Positions 41,298 through 49,745 of a DNA stretch of 64,000 bases are shown here, one piece after another. The notes under the pieces were generated by a model that was given only the letters and a program-made list of their open reading frames with translations, did no database searches and was not told where the DNA came from. A program made the translations under genes and the position numbers. This DNA comes from Pseudomonas sp. TH43 (GTDB lineage Bacteria > Pseudomonadota > Gammaproteobacteria > Pseudomonadales > Pseudomonadaceae), in assembly GCF_016650635.1 (NCBI RefSeq), contig NZ_JAEKFI010000004.1, forward strand, positions 372,001-436,000, read 5' to 3'. Position 1 is the stretch's first letter; the number at the start of each line of letters is the position of its first letter.

Positions 41298-42407
41298 TCA
41301 GCCGCGCGCAATTACGGCAGCGTCAGCTTCGACCTTTTCGGCCGCTTTCTGGCGGATCAGCCTTTCGAGCTCGTCCACCAGATTGTCATTCGTCAGTTTC
41401 TGCGACGGCTTGCCGTCGATGTAAATCAGGTTTGGCGTACCGCCGGTCAAGCCGATATGGGCTTCCTTGGCTTCGCCGGGGCCGTTGACCACACAACCGA
41501 TCACCGCGACATCCAGCGGCACCAGCAGGTCTTCAAGGCGCCCTTCCAGCTCGTTCATGGTTTTCACCACATCGAAGTTCTGCCGCGAGCAGCTCGGGCA
41601 GGCGATGAAGTTGATGCCACGGGAACGCAGATGCAAAGACTTGAGAATGTCGTAACCGACCTTCACTTCCTCGACCGGGTCGGCCGCCAGCGAGATGCGG
41701 ATAGTATCGCCAATCCCTTCGGCGAGCAGCATACCTAGGCCCACGGCGGATTTCACCGTGCCCGAACGCAATCCACCCGCTTCGGTGATGCCCAGGTGCA
41801 GCGGCTGGACGATTTCTTTCGCCAGCAAGCGGTAGGCTTCGACGGCCATGAACACGTCGGAGGCTTTCACGCTGACCTTGAAGTCCTGAAAATTCAGGCG
41901 TTCAAGATGCTCAACGTGACGCAAAGCGGATTCGACCAGTGCGGCCGGGGTCGGCTCGCCGTATTTCTTTTGCAGGTCTTTTTCCAGCGAGCCGGCGTTG
42001 ACGCCGATGCGGATCGGGATCCCGCGGTCACGGGCAGCATCGACCACGGCGCGCACGCGGTCTTCACGACCGATGTTGCCCGGGTTGATGCGCAGGCAGT
42101 CCACGCCCAGTTCGGCCACGCGCAAAGCGATCTTGTAGTCGAAATGGATGTCGGCAACCAAAGGCACCTTGACCAGTTGCTTGATCTTGCCAAACGCCTC
42201 GGCGGCGTCCATGTCCGGTACAGAAACGCGGACGATGTCGACGCCAGCGGCTTCCAGACGATTGATTTGCGCAACAGTGGCGGCAACGTCATTGGTGTCG
42301 CTGTTGGTCATGCTCTGCACAGCGATCGGCGCATCGCCGCCCACCGGTACGTTGCCGACCCAGATCTTGCGCGAAACGCGACGTTTGATTGGAGATTCGC
42401 CGTGCAT
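41298..42407 (-). CDS. ispG: 4-hydroxy-3-methylbut-2-en-1-yl diphosphate synthase (flavodoxin)
   Basis: 369 residues. A TIM-barrel half with VPVGGDAPIAVQSMTNSDT near the start and DIHFDYKIAL, and an Fe-S half with CPSCSRQ and CVVNGPGEA supplying the three cysteines for the 4Fe-4S cluster. It catalyses the penultimate step of the MEP isoprenoid pathway. It lies immediately downstream of rodZ (3-base gap) and upstream of hisS. Confidence 0.97.
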   Translation of the reverse strand: MHGESPIKRRVSRKIWVGNVPVGGDAPIAVQSMTNSDTNDVAATVAQINRLEAAGVDIVRVSVPDMDAAEAFGKIKQLVKVPLVADIHFDYKIALRVAELGVDCLRINPGNIGREDRVRAVVDAARDRGIPIRIGVNAGSLEKDLQKKYGEPTPAALVESALRHVEHLERLNFQDFKVSVKASDVFMAVEAYRLLAKEIVQPLHLGITEAGGLRSGTVKSAVGLGMLLAEGIGDTIRISLAADPVEEVKVGYDILKSLHLRSRGINFIACPSCSRQNFDVVKTMNELEGRLEDLLVPLDVAVIGCVVNGPGEAKEAHIGLTGGTPNLIYIDGKPSQKLTNDNLVDELERLIRQKAAEKVEADAAVIARG

Positions 42408-42410
42408 GAC

Positions 42411-43454
42411 TTATTGACCCAACTTCAGGCGAGCAGTCTCGCCACTGGTGAACGGAGCGACATCGACCGGTTGGCCGTTGTAGCTGACCTGCGCGCCACG
42501 GGCGTAGCCCAGACGCACGGCAAATGGTGGCTTGCCGGCAACAGACAGGCTGTCGCCCTTGCGCTTGAGGCCACTGAACAACACTTTACCGCTGCCGTCG
42601 CTGACTTGTGTCCAGCAATCGGCAACGAACTGCACCGACACCTGACCTTGACCGGCGACCGGCGCAACCGGTGCAGCAGCCGCTGCGGAAACAGCCGGTG
42701 CCACTGGCGCCGTGACCGTCGCTGCCGGTGTGCTCGGAACGGTCGGGGCCGGAGTAGCTGGTGTGGCAACCACGGACGCAGGCGTATGAACCGGCGCAAC
42801 CGCAGTGGCTGCCGGAGCGACAGGTGCTGCTGGCTCGGTGGCCGGAGCAGCGCCCTCGGCACCGGTCGATTCAGCGCTGGTTTCGGACTGAGGCAATGCC
42901 AGTGCAGTCGAACCCTGGGTCTGACCTTCGGCGACCGCCTGATCTTCAGGCTCATCAATCGGGTGAATCTGAGTGGTACCGTCAGCGCCTTCGACTTCAA
43001 CGTGCTCAGGTGCCAAAGAAGCCAGATCCTTGGTCCGCAGCGACGTCTGATCCTGCCACCAGACGAAACCGCCGCCGATGACCGCGATCAGCAACAGCAG
43101 GCTGACAATACGCAAAATGGTATGGGAAACCCGCACAGGCTCTTCGATACGACCCAAGGCGTGAACGTTGCTGCCCTGGGAATCGGTGCCGGTGGACTGG
43201 TCGAATTGCTGAACCAGAACCGTCTGGTCCATGCCGAGCAATTTGGCATAGGCGCGAATGTAACCGCGAGCGAAGGTATGCCCCGGCAGCTTGTCGAAAG
43301 CGCCGGCTTCAAGATTGCTCAGGGAAGTCACGGTGAGGTTGAGCTTGAGGGCCACTTCGGCCAGCGACCAGCCATTGCTTTCGCGGGCCTGGCGCAAGGT
43401 CTCACCGGGGTTAACGCGATTCGCTGCTACAACTTCGGGATGCGCCGCTTTCAT
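42411..43454 (-). CDS. rodZ: Cell-shape protein RodZ
   Basis: 347 residues from the second of two ATGs, which overlaps the pilF stop (TGATG) and has GGAG 5 bases upstream. N-terminal helix-turn-helix (TLRQARESNGWSLAEVALKL and LTVTSLSNLEAG) that binds MreB, one membrane helix (ILRIVSLLLLIAVIGGGFVWW, about residues 110-130), a long Ala/Pro/Val/Thr-rich periplasmic linker (about 185-265), and a C-terminal DUF4115 domain (VSVQFVADCWTQVSDGSGKV). It anchors the MreB cytoskeleton and helps keep rod shape. The linker length is likely to vary between strains. Confidence 0.93.
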   Translation of the reverse strand: MKAAHPEVVAANRVNPGETLRQARESNGWSLAEVALKLNLTVTSLSNLEAGAFDKLPGHTFARGYIRAYAKLLGMDQTVLVQQFDQSTGTDSQGSNVHALGRIEEPVRVSHTILRIVSLLLLIAVIGGGFVWWQDQTSLRTKDLASLAPEHVEVEGADGTTQIHPIDEPEDQAVAEGQTQGSTALALPQSETSAESTGAEGAAPATEPAAPVAPAATAVAPVHTPASVVATPATPAPTVPSTPAATVTAPVAPAVSAAAAAPVAPVAGQGQVSVQFVADCWTQVSDGSGKVLFSGLKRKGDSLSVAGKPPFAVRLGYARGAQVSYNGQPVDVAPFTSGETARLKLGQ

Positions 43455-44212
43455 CATTGCTCCGACAGGTATTGCTGATATTCCGGCGTACCGGGATAGA
43501 GTCGTTTTAATTGCAGGCCATAACTGGCGGCCTTGTCGCGATCTTCAAACACTTTTGCCAGCCGAACGCCGAGCAATAGACTACGTGCATTTTGTTCGGT
43601 CAGCAGGCTGAATCGGTCGTAATAGTCACGTGCGGGCACATAATGCCTGTCTTCGAAGGACAACTCAGCCATTTCCAGCAACGCGCGCGGTTGTTGACGG
43701 TTCAAACGCAGTGCTTTTTCCAGCTGCTGCTGCGCCAGATCACGCTGACCAAGCTTCGCCGCCGTCATGCCAAGGTTCTCGAACACACGCGAACGCTCAG
43801 GATACAGGGTATCGGCCGCGGCCTGTTCAAAACGCTCGTAGGCTTCCTTGTAACGCTGTTCTTCGTAGAGAAAACTGCCGTAATTGTTGAGCGTGCGGGC
43901 ATCGCCGGGACGGGAGGACAAAGCCTTGCGGAAATGCTCGTCAGCCAGTGCAGGCTCCATTTCGGCCTGAAACACCAGCCCGAGCGCAGCGTTGGCGTCA
44001 GGATCCGAGCTGTCCAGCTCCAGCGCTTTCTTCAGCGGCACCTTGGCCCGCTCGGTCATGCCCTGCTGCAAGTACCCCAGCCCCAGCTGCACGTAGGCAG
44101 CCCGCGCTTCATCGCGGCCCTTGCTGGTCTTCATCGGGTTGTAGTCACCCGACAGGACACAACCAGCACACAGGCTGGCCAACAGCAACAGCAGCGCAAA
44201 GCGCAGGGACAT
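43454..44212 (-). CDS. pilF: Type IV pilus biogenesis/stability lipoprotein PilF (PilW)
   Basis: 252 residues. A lipoprotein signal with Cys18 (LLLASLCAGC) followed by V-L-S, so probably outer-membrane directed; then about six TPR helix pairs (ARAAYVQLGLGYLQQGMTER, DPDANAALGLVFQAEMEPAL, ARTLNNYGSFLYEEQRY). It is the pilotin that carries the PilQ secretin to the outer membrane. It lies between rlmN and rodZ and overlaps rodZ. Confidence 0.94.
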   Translation of the reverse strand: MSLRFALLLLLASLCAGCVLSGDYNPMKTSKGRDEARAAYVQLGLGYLQQGMTERAKVPLKKALELDSSDPDANAALGLVFQAEMEPALADEHFRKALSSRPGDARTLNNYGSFLYEEQRYKEAYERFEQAAADTLYPERSRVFENLGMTAAKLGQRDLAQQQLEKALRLNRQQPRALLEMAELSFEDRHYVPARDYYDRFSLLTEQNARSLLLGVRLAKVFEDRDKAASYGLQLKRLYPGTPEYQQYLSEQ

Positions 44213-44224
44213 AGAGATCCTCTC

Positions 44225-45373
44225 TTAGTTAGTGTTCGCGGCGTTCTGTGCCAGATCGCTATCGGCGCTCAACTCACGCACGGCGATGTAACGTTCGCTG
44301 CGACGGGTGCGATCCAGCACCTGCCCTACCAATTGACCACATGCGGCGTCGATGTCTTCACCACGGGTGGTGCGGACAGTGACGTTGAAACCGGCCTGAT
44401 GCAACTGATCCTGGAAACGACGGATCGCGTTGTTGCTCGGACGCTCGTACCCGGAGTGCGGGAACGGGTTGAACGGAATCAGGTTGATCTTGCACGGAAT
44501 GTTCTTCAGCAGCTCGACCATCTCGACGGCGTGTTCAACCTTGTCGTTGATGTCTTTGAGCAAGGTGTACTCGATGGTCAGCACACGCTTTTCGCCCAGG
44601 GACGACATGTAGCGCTGGCACGACTCGAGCAGCATCTTAAGCGGATATTTCTTGTTGATCGGCACCAATTGGTTACGCAATGCGTCATTCGGTGCGTGCA
44701 GCGACAACGCCAGGGAAACGTCGATGTGCTTGGCCAGCTCATCGATCATCGGCACCACGCCCGAAGTGGACAGGGTCACGCGGCGCTTGGAGATCCCGTA
44801 GCCGAGGTCATCCATCATCAGATGCATGGCGGCGACGACGTTGTCGAAGTTCAGCAGCGGCTCACCCATGCCCATCATCACCACGTTGGTGATGGCACGG
44901 TCGACGGTTGCCGGGACGCTGCCGAAAGATTTGTTGGCAATCCACACCTGGCCGATGACTTCGGCGGCGGTGAGGTTGCTATTGAAGCCTTGCTTGCCGG
45001 TGGAGCAGAAACTGCAATCCAGGGCACAGCCTGCCTGGGACGAAACGCACAGAGTGCCGCGTTTGCCCTGGGGAATGTACACGGTCTCGACGCAGCTGCC
45101 GGACGCCACGCGCACCACCCACTTACGGGTGCCGTCGGTGGAGATGTCCTCGCTGACCACTTCCGGACCACGGACTTCAGCAATAACCTTGAGCTTGTCG
45201 CGCAAGGCCTTGCTGACGTTCGTCATGGCGTCGAAATCATCGACACCAAAGTGGTGAATCCATTTCATTACCTGACCGGCACGGAAACGCTTCTCCCCGA
45301 TTGAGTCGAAGAATTTTTCCATTTCCTGTTGAGTCAGACCCAGCAGGTTGGTTTTTACAGTCGATGTAGTCAT
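44225..45373 (-). CDS. rlmN: Dual-specificity 23S rRNA / tRNA adenine-C2 methyltransferase
   Basis: 382 residues, radical SAM enzyme. The cluster cysteines C116, C120 and C123 are in GCALDCSFCSTG; the methyl-carrier cysteine near the C-terminus is in VRTTRGEDIDAACGQL. It methylates C2 of A2503 in 23S rRNA and A37 in some tRNAs. It starts 28 bases after ndk. Its dependence on a 4Fe-4S cluster makes its place in the isc-linked run sensible. Confidence 0.96.
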   Translation of the reverse strand: MTTSTVKTNLLGLTQQEMEKFFDSIGEKRFRAGQVMKWIHHFGVDDFDAMTNVSKALRDKLKVIAEVRGPEVVSEDISTDGTRKWVVRVASGSCVETVYIPQGKRGTLCVSSQAGCALDCSFCSTGKQGFNSNLTAAEVIGQVWIANKSFGSVPATVDRAITNVVMMGMGEPLLNFDNVVAAMHLMMDDLGYGISKRRVTLSTSGVVPMIDELAKHIDVSLALSLHAPNDALRNQLVPINKKYPLKMLLESCQRYMSSLGEKRVLTIEYTLLKDINDKVEHAVEMVELLKNIPCKINLIPFNPFPHSGYERPSNNAIRRFQDQLHQAGFNVTVRTTRGEDIDAACGQLVGQVLDRTRRSERYIAVRELSADSDLAQNAANTN

Positions 45374-45401
45374 GGATTCACCTTCACTCTTAAGCCAATG
45401 C

Positions 45402-45827
45402 TTAGCGAGTGGTTACTTCAGTAGCTGCGAAGAAGTACGAGATTTCACGAGCAGCTGCGGCTTCGGAGTCCGAACCGTGAACAGCGTTGGCGTCGATGGA
45501 ATCAGCGAAGTCAGCGCGGATGGTGCCGGCAGCAGCTTCTTTAGGGTTGGTAGCGCCCATCAGCTCACGGTTCAGAGCGATAGCGTTTTCGCCTTCCAGA
45601 ACCTGAACAACAACAGGACCGGAGATCATGAAAGCAACCAGGTCGCCGAAGAAACCACGAGCGCTGTGCTCAGCGTAGAAGCCTTCAGCTTCAGCTTTGG
45701 ACAGTTGCTTCAGTTTCGAAGCTACAACGCGCAGGCCTGCTTTTTCGAAACGAGTGGTGATCTCGCCGATGACGTTTTTTGCAACAGCGTCAGGCTTGAT
45801 GATGGAGAAAGTACGTTGAACAGCCAT
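45402..45827 (-). CDS. ndk: Nucleoside diphosphate kinase
   Basis: 141 residues. It has the classical signature NAVHGSDS with phosphorylated His117, and MAVQRTFSIIKPDAV at the start. It transfers phosphate from ATP to other nucleoside diphosphates. The gene is separated from iscX by about 87 bases that hold a hairpin and a possible promoter, so it may be transcribed on its own as well as from the isc operon. A TGGAGT box precedes the ATG. Confidence 0.97.
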   Translation of the reverse strand: MAVQRTFSIIKPDAVAKNVIGEITTRFEKAGLRVVASKLKQLSKAEAEGFYAEHSARGFFGDLVAFMISGPVVVQVLEGENAIALNRELMGATNPKEAAAGTIRADFADSIDANAVHGSDSEAAAAREISYFFAATEVTTR

Positions 45828-45863
45828 GGTGTAACTCCAGAAACGGTAATTTGCGAAAAATTA

Positions 45864-45886
45864 AACCCGCGAATTATACGCGGGTT
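45864..45886 (-). terminator. Hairpin between iscX and ndk, possible terminator/attenuator
   Basis: AACCCGCG and CGCGGGTT form an 8-bp stem with a 7-base loop that reads TATAATT on the minus strand. After it comes TAATTTTT. The hairpin could end the isc transcript; the TATAAT in its loop could be the -10 of an ndk promoter. Confidence 0.6.
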
Positions 45887-45914
45887 CTTGGGTATTGCCT
45901 AACCTGCGAGACGA

Positions 45915-46115
45915 TCAGTCCAATTCTTTGGCCCAAAGCTCCTGAACCGCTTCCAGCACCTTCTCGCCGACACGGCCAGAAGTGCTATCAAACTCGGGCA
46001 GATCCTGGATCATCTCTTTCAGACGGACAAAACCTACAGAATACGGGTCGACACCGGCATGGGCCTCGGCCAGTTCTTCTGCAATACGTTGAACATCATT
46101 CCAACCGTAGCTCAT
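45915..46115 (-). CDS. iscX: IscX, Fe-S cluster assembly regulator
   Basis: 66 residues, the full family length. Opening SYGWNDVQRIAEELAEAHAG, then DPYSVGFVRLKEMIQDLPEF and the tail AVQELWAKELD, all diagnostic. It is an acidic protein that binds IscS and iron and slows cluster assembly. It lies 14 bases after fdx and is the last of the isc genes proper. Confidence 0.95.
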   Translation of the reverse strand: MSYGWNDVQRIAEELAEAHAGVDPYSVGFVRLKEMIQDLPEFDSTSGRVGEKVLEAVQELWAKELD

Positions 46116-46129
46116 GACAGTCTTACCAG

Positions 46130-46471
46130 TCAGTGCGGCGCTTCAGCCGCATGGTTAAGCGAATATTTCGGAATTTCGACGGTGATGTCTTCTTCGCCAA
46201 CGATGGCCTGGCAAGCCAGACGCGATTGCGCCTCCAGACCCCAGGCACGATCGAGGAAGTCTTCTTCCAGCTCGTCGGCCTCTTCCATCGAGTCGAAACC
46301 CTCGCGGATGATGCAGTGGCAGGTGGTGCAAGCACACACGCCGCCACAGGCGCTTTCCATCTCGATGTGGTGTTCGTGGGCCAGTTCGAGAATCGATGTG
46401 CCGGGCGCAGCCTCGACCACCATGCCTTCAGGGCAGAACTTCTCGTGGGGCAGAAAAATGACCTGCGGCAT
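46130..46471 (-). CDS. fdx: ISC system [2Fe-2S] ferredoxin
   Basis: 113 residues. 2Fe-2S ligands Cys42, Cys48 and Cys51 in CGGVCACTTC, and Cys87 in SRLACQAI. It supplies electrons for cluster assembly on IscU. The ATG overlaps the hscA stop codon (TGATG), so the two are translationally coupled. Confidence 0.96.
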   Translation of the reverse strand: MPQVIFLPHEKFCPEGMVVEAAPGTSILELAHEHHIEMESACGGVCACTTCHCIIREGFDSMEEADELEEDFLDRAWGLEAQSRLACQAIVGEEDITVEIPKYSLNHAAEAPH

Positions 46472-48336
46472 CAGATATCCTCGATTTCATTCAGATTGCG
46501 CCCCGACAGAGCGGCTTTCACCGTCAGATCCATGCGGCGGGCAGCAAAAGCATCGGTCACTTGCGACAGACGCTTGGTCTGCTGCTCGATGGCGTAACCA
46601 TCAGTACCTTTCATCAGTTCGGCCAGTTCCTGCAATTGCAGGTCGATGACCATGCGCTCTTCGGCGTCGAGCAAACGCTCGCCATCAACCTCCAGAGCGC
46701 CCTGCACCGCCTCGATCAGGCGCTGCGCATCGACTTGCTGCTCGCGCAGAACGCGGGCAACCTTGTCGTCGTTGGCGTGCTGGAACGAATCTTTCAGCAT
46801 CTTGGCGATTTCGCCGTCGGTCAAACCGTAGGACGGCTTGACCTGAATGCTCGCTTCAACGCCCGAGCCCAGTTCACGGGCGGAAACGCTGAGCAGACCG
46901 TCGGCATCGACCTGGAAGGTCACGCGAATTTTCGCCGCGCCCGCCACCATCGCCGGGATGCCGCGCAATTCGAAGCGTGCCAGCGAGCGGCAGTCACTGA
47001 TCAATTCACGCTCGCCTTGCAGCACGTGAATCGCCATGGCCGACTGGCCGTCTTTATACGTAGTGAAATCTTGTGCACGAGCGACGGGGATGGTGGTGTT
47101 GCGTGGAATCACCTTCTCCATCAGGCCGCCCATGGTTTCCAGCCCCAAAGACAGCGGAATGACGTCGAGCAACAGCAATTCGCCGCCATCGCGCTTGTTG
47201 CCAGCCAGCGTATCGGCCTGGATCGCAGCGCCGATGGCCACCACTTGATCCGGATCGATTTCGGTCAAAGGCTGACGACCGAAGGCTTCAGCAACAGCTT
47301 CGCGAACACGCGGCACACGGGTCGAACCACCGACCATGACCACAGCGTGCACGTCGTCCAGCTCAATGCCGGAATCGCGCACGGCGCGGCGGCAGGCTTT
47401 CAGGCTGCGGGCAACCATTGGCTCGATCAGCGCATCGAAGGCTTCACGCGTCAGCGGCGCTTTCCAGTCGCCGTAAGCCACTTCAACACTGGCCGCGTCG
47501 GTCAGGGCTTCTTTGGCCGCGCAAGCGGTTTGCAGCAGATTGCGTTGTGCGCCCGGATCGAGATCGGCGGACAGGCCCGCGCTCTCGATGATCCAGCCGG
47601 CAATCGCGTGATCGAAGTCGTCGCCGCCCAGCGCGCTGTCGCCGCCAGTAGCCAAGACTTCGAAAACGCCGCCAGTCAGACGCAGAATGGAAATATCGAA
47701 GGTGCCGCCGCCCAGGTCATAAATCGCGACCAAGCCTTCAGCATGTTGATCCAGACCATATGCCACAGCGGCAGCAGTCGGCTCATTGAGCAAGCGCAGC
47801 ACATTCAGACCGGCGAGCTTCGCCGCATCCTTGGTGGCCTGACGCTGAGCATCATCGAAATACGCCGGAACGGTGATTACCGCGCCAACCAATTCGCCAC
47901 CGAGGGTCGCTTCAGCGCGCTGACGCAGCACTTTGAGGATATCGGCGGAGACCTCGACCGGGCTCTTCGGGCCCTGCACAGTGTCGATGAACGGCATGTG
48001 CGATTCGCCACCGACAAAGCGGTATGGCAGTTGCTCGCCCAATTGCTTGACGTCGGACAGACCACGACCCATCAAGCGCTTGACCGACAGCACAGTGTTC
48101 AAAGGATCGGAGGCGGCGGCCAGCTTGGCCGATTCGCCGACTTCGACGCGATCGGCGTGGTAACGCACGGCGGACGGCAGGATAACCTGCCCGTCAGCGT
48201 CGGCCAGCGGCTCGGAAAGACCACTGCGCAACGCAGCGACCAGCGAATTGGTAGTGCCCAAGTCGATCCCCACAGCCAGACGACGCTGGTGCGGTTGAGG
48301 ACTTTGGCCGGGTTCGGCGATCTGCAGTAGGGCCAT
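46471..48336 (-). CDS. hscA: Fe-S assembly chaperone HscA (Hsp70 type)
   Basis: 621 residues. The actin-like ATPase half has GIDLGTTNSLVAA near residue 22, AVITVPAYFDDAQRQATKDA, IYDLGGGTFDISIL and VGGSTRVPRVREAV; the substrate half has TIPVARAQDFTTYKDGQSAM. It works with HscB to release the cluster from IscU by binding its LPPVK motif, which is present in the IscU encoded nearby. It lies about 50 bases after hscB. Confidence 0.97.
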   Translation of the reverse strand: MALLQIAEPGQSPQPHQRRLAVGIDLGTTNSLVAALRSGLSEPLADADGQVILPSAVRYHADRVEVGESAKLAAASDPLNTVLSVKRLMGRGLSDVKQLGEQLPYRFVGGESHMPFIDTVQGPKSPVEVSADILKVLRQRAEATLGGELVGAVITVPAYFDDAQRQATKDAAKLAGLNVLRLLNEPTAAAVAYGLDQHAEGLVAIYDLGGGTFDISILRLTGGVFEVLATGGDSALGGDDFDHAIAGWIIESAGLSADLDPGAQRNLLQTACAAKEALTDAASVEVAYGDWKAPLTREAFDALIEPMVARSLKACRRAVRDSGIELDDVHAVVMVGGSTRVPRVREAVAEAFGRQPLTEIDPDQVVAIGAAIQADTLAGNKRDGGELLLLDVIPLSLGLETMGGLMEKVIPRNTTIPVARAQDFTTYKDGQSAMAIHVLQGERELISDCRSLARFELRGIPAMVAGAAKIRVTFQVDADGLLSVSARELGSGVEASIQVKPSYGLTDGEIAKMLKDSFQHANDDKVARVLREQQVDAQRLIEAVQGALEVDGERLLDAEERMVIDLQLQELAELMKGTDGYAIEQQTKRLSQVTDAFAARRMDLTVKAALSGRNLNEIEDI

Positions 48337-48387
48337 CGTGATCAGGACTTATCTGTATATCAGGCGTGCGACCGGAGCGGCACTGGG

Positions 48388-48909
48388 TTAATCGTCGAGG
48401 CGCTCTTCTAACTGGCGCACTTCGTAGGTGAGCTTGTCGAGGAACTGCATGCGCCGCATCAGGCGTTCGGCCTGTTCGCGTTGCGCTGCATCATCCCAAC
48501 AGGCTGCGAAGCTTTCGTTGAGTTCTTCCTGGGCCACTTTCAGGCGCCGCTTGAATAACGCGACACCGTCGAGATCGGCGCTGTCCTGGAGGTCTTCGAG
48601 CTCTTCGCGCCATTGCATCTGCTGCAAAAGAAACTCGGGGTCATGGACCGTGACCTCCATCGGCACTTCATGCCCGCTGATATTCAGCAGGTAGCGTGCA
48701 CGCTGGGGCGGGCTCTTGAGCGTCTGGTAGGCGTCGTTCAGCCGGGCAGACTGCTCAAGCGCCGACCGCTGCTCGCGCTCGGAAGCGTCAGCAAAACGGT
48801 CAGGATGAACGCCGCGCGCCAACTCACGATAGCGCGTGGCCAACTGCTCGAGATCCAGACGGAAGCTCGGTTGCAGCTCGAATAAAGCGAAATGACAAGG
48901 AATACCCAC
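48388..48909 (-). CDS. hscB: Fe-S assembly co-chaperone HscB (J protein)
   Basis: 173 residues from the GTG at 48909, which gives the standard opening MGIPCHFALFELQPSF. The longer frame would overlap iscA. J-domain with HPD motif (His35-Pro-Asp37 in GVHPDRF), then the C-terminal helical bundle that binds IscU. It stimulates the HscA ATPase and delivers IscU. It starts 8 bases after iscA. Confidence 0.95.
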   Translation of the reverse strand: MGIPCHFALFELQPSFRLDLEQLATRYRELARGVHPDRFADASEREQRSALEQSARLNDAYQTLKSPPQRARYLLNISGHEVPMEVTVHDPEFLLQQMQWREELEDLQDSADLDGVALFKRRLKVAQEELNESFAACWDDAAQREQAERLMRRMQFLDKLTYEVRQLEERLDD

Positions 48910-48917
48910 GACAAGCC

Positions 48918-49241
48918 TCAGATATTGAAGCTTTCGCCGCAGCCACATTCACCGCGTACGTTGGGGTTGTTGAACTTGAAGCCTTCGTTCAACCCTTCCT
49001 TGACGAAATCGAGCTCGGTGCCGTCCAGGTAGGCCAGGCTTTTCGGGTCGATAATCACTTTTTCGCCGTGACTTTCGAACACCTGATCCTCTGCAACCAC
49101 CTCGTCGACAAACTCCAGCACGTAGGCAAGGCCGGAACAGCCTGTGGTGCGAACACCCAGACGAATCCCTTCACCTTTGCCGCGCCCGTTGAGGGAGCGT
49201 CGCACGTGTTGAGCAGCCGCTTGTGTCATGCTGATAGCCAT
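48918..49241 (-). CDS. iscA: A-type Fe-S carrier IscA
   Basis: 107 residues from the ATG at 49241. The three cluster cysteines are intact: Cys35 (TTGCSGLAY), Cys99 and Cys101 (GECGCGESFNI). It receives clusters from IscU and passes them to apo-proteins. It lies between iscU and hscB. Confidence 0.96.
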   Translation of the reverse strand: MAISMTQAAAQHVRRSLNGRGKGEGIRLGVRTTGCSGLAYVLEFVDEVVAEDQVFESHGEKVIIDPKSLAYLDGTELDFVKEGLNEGFKFNNPNVRGECGCGESFNI

Positions 49242-49275
49242 CGGTGACTCCTTACTCGTCGCCAAATCCAGAAAG

Positions 49276-49662
49276 TCAGATCAAGCCTTTCTTCTGCTTG
49301 TAATCGCGAACAGCCGCTTTGATAGCGTCTTCAGCCAGTACCGAGCAGTGAATTTTCACTGGTGGCAGGGCCAATTCTTCGGCCAACTGAGTGTTCTTGA
49401 TGGTTTCTGCTTCGTCCAGGGTCTTGCCCTTCATCCACTCAGTGGCGAGGGAGCTGGAAGCGATAGCCGAACCGCAGCCGTAGGTCTTGAATTTGGCATC
49501 TTCGATGATGCCGGCTTCGTTGACCTTGATTTGCAGACGCATTACGTCGCCGCATGCCGGAGCGCCGACCATGCCGGTGCCGACATCAGGATCTTCCGCG
49601 TTCATCTTGCCGACGTTGCGCGGGTTTTCGTAGTGGTCGATGACCTTTTCGCTGTAAGCCAT
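49276..49662 (-). CDS. iscU: Fe-S cluster scaffold IscU
   Basis: 128 residues. Cysteines C37 (APACGDV), C63 (YGCGSA) and C106 (KIHCSVLAEDAI) hold the nascent cluster, with the HscA recognition motif LPPVK just before C106. Clusters are built here from sulfur delivered by IscS. It lies 83 bases after iscS. Confidence 0.97.
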   Translation of the reverse strand: MAYSEKVIDHYENPRNVGKMNAEDPDVGTGMVGAPACGDVMRLQIKVNEAGIIEDAKFKTYGCGSAIASSSLATEWMKGKTLDEAETIKNTQLAEELALPPVKIHCSVLAEDAIKAAVRDYKQKKGLI

Positions 49663-49745
49663 GATTCTTAATCCTCACTCATCAGAGAGTCGCTCTTAAA
49701 GCCCTGCAACCTTGGTTTACAGGGCCGGTTCGCGGCGACTTGAAA

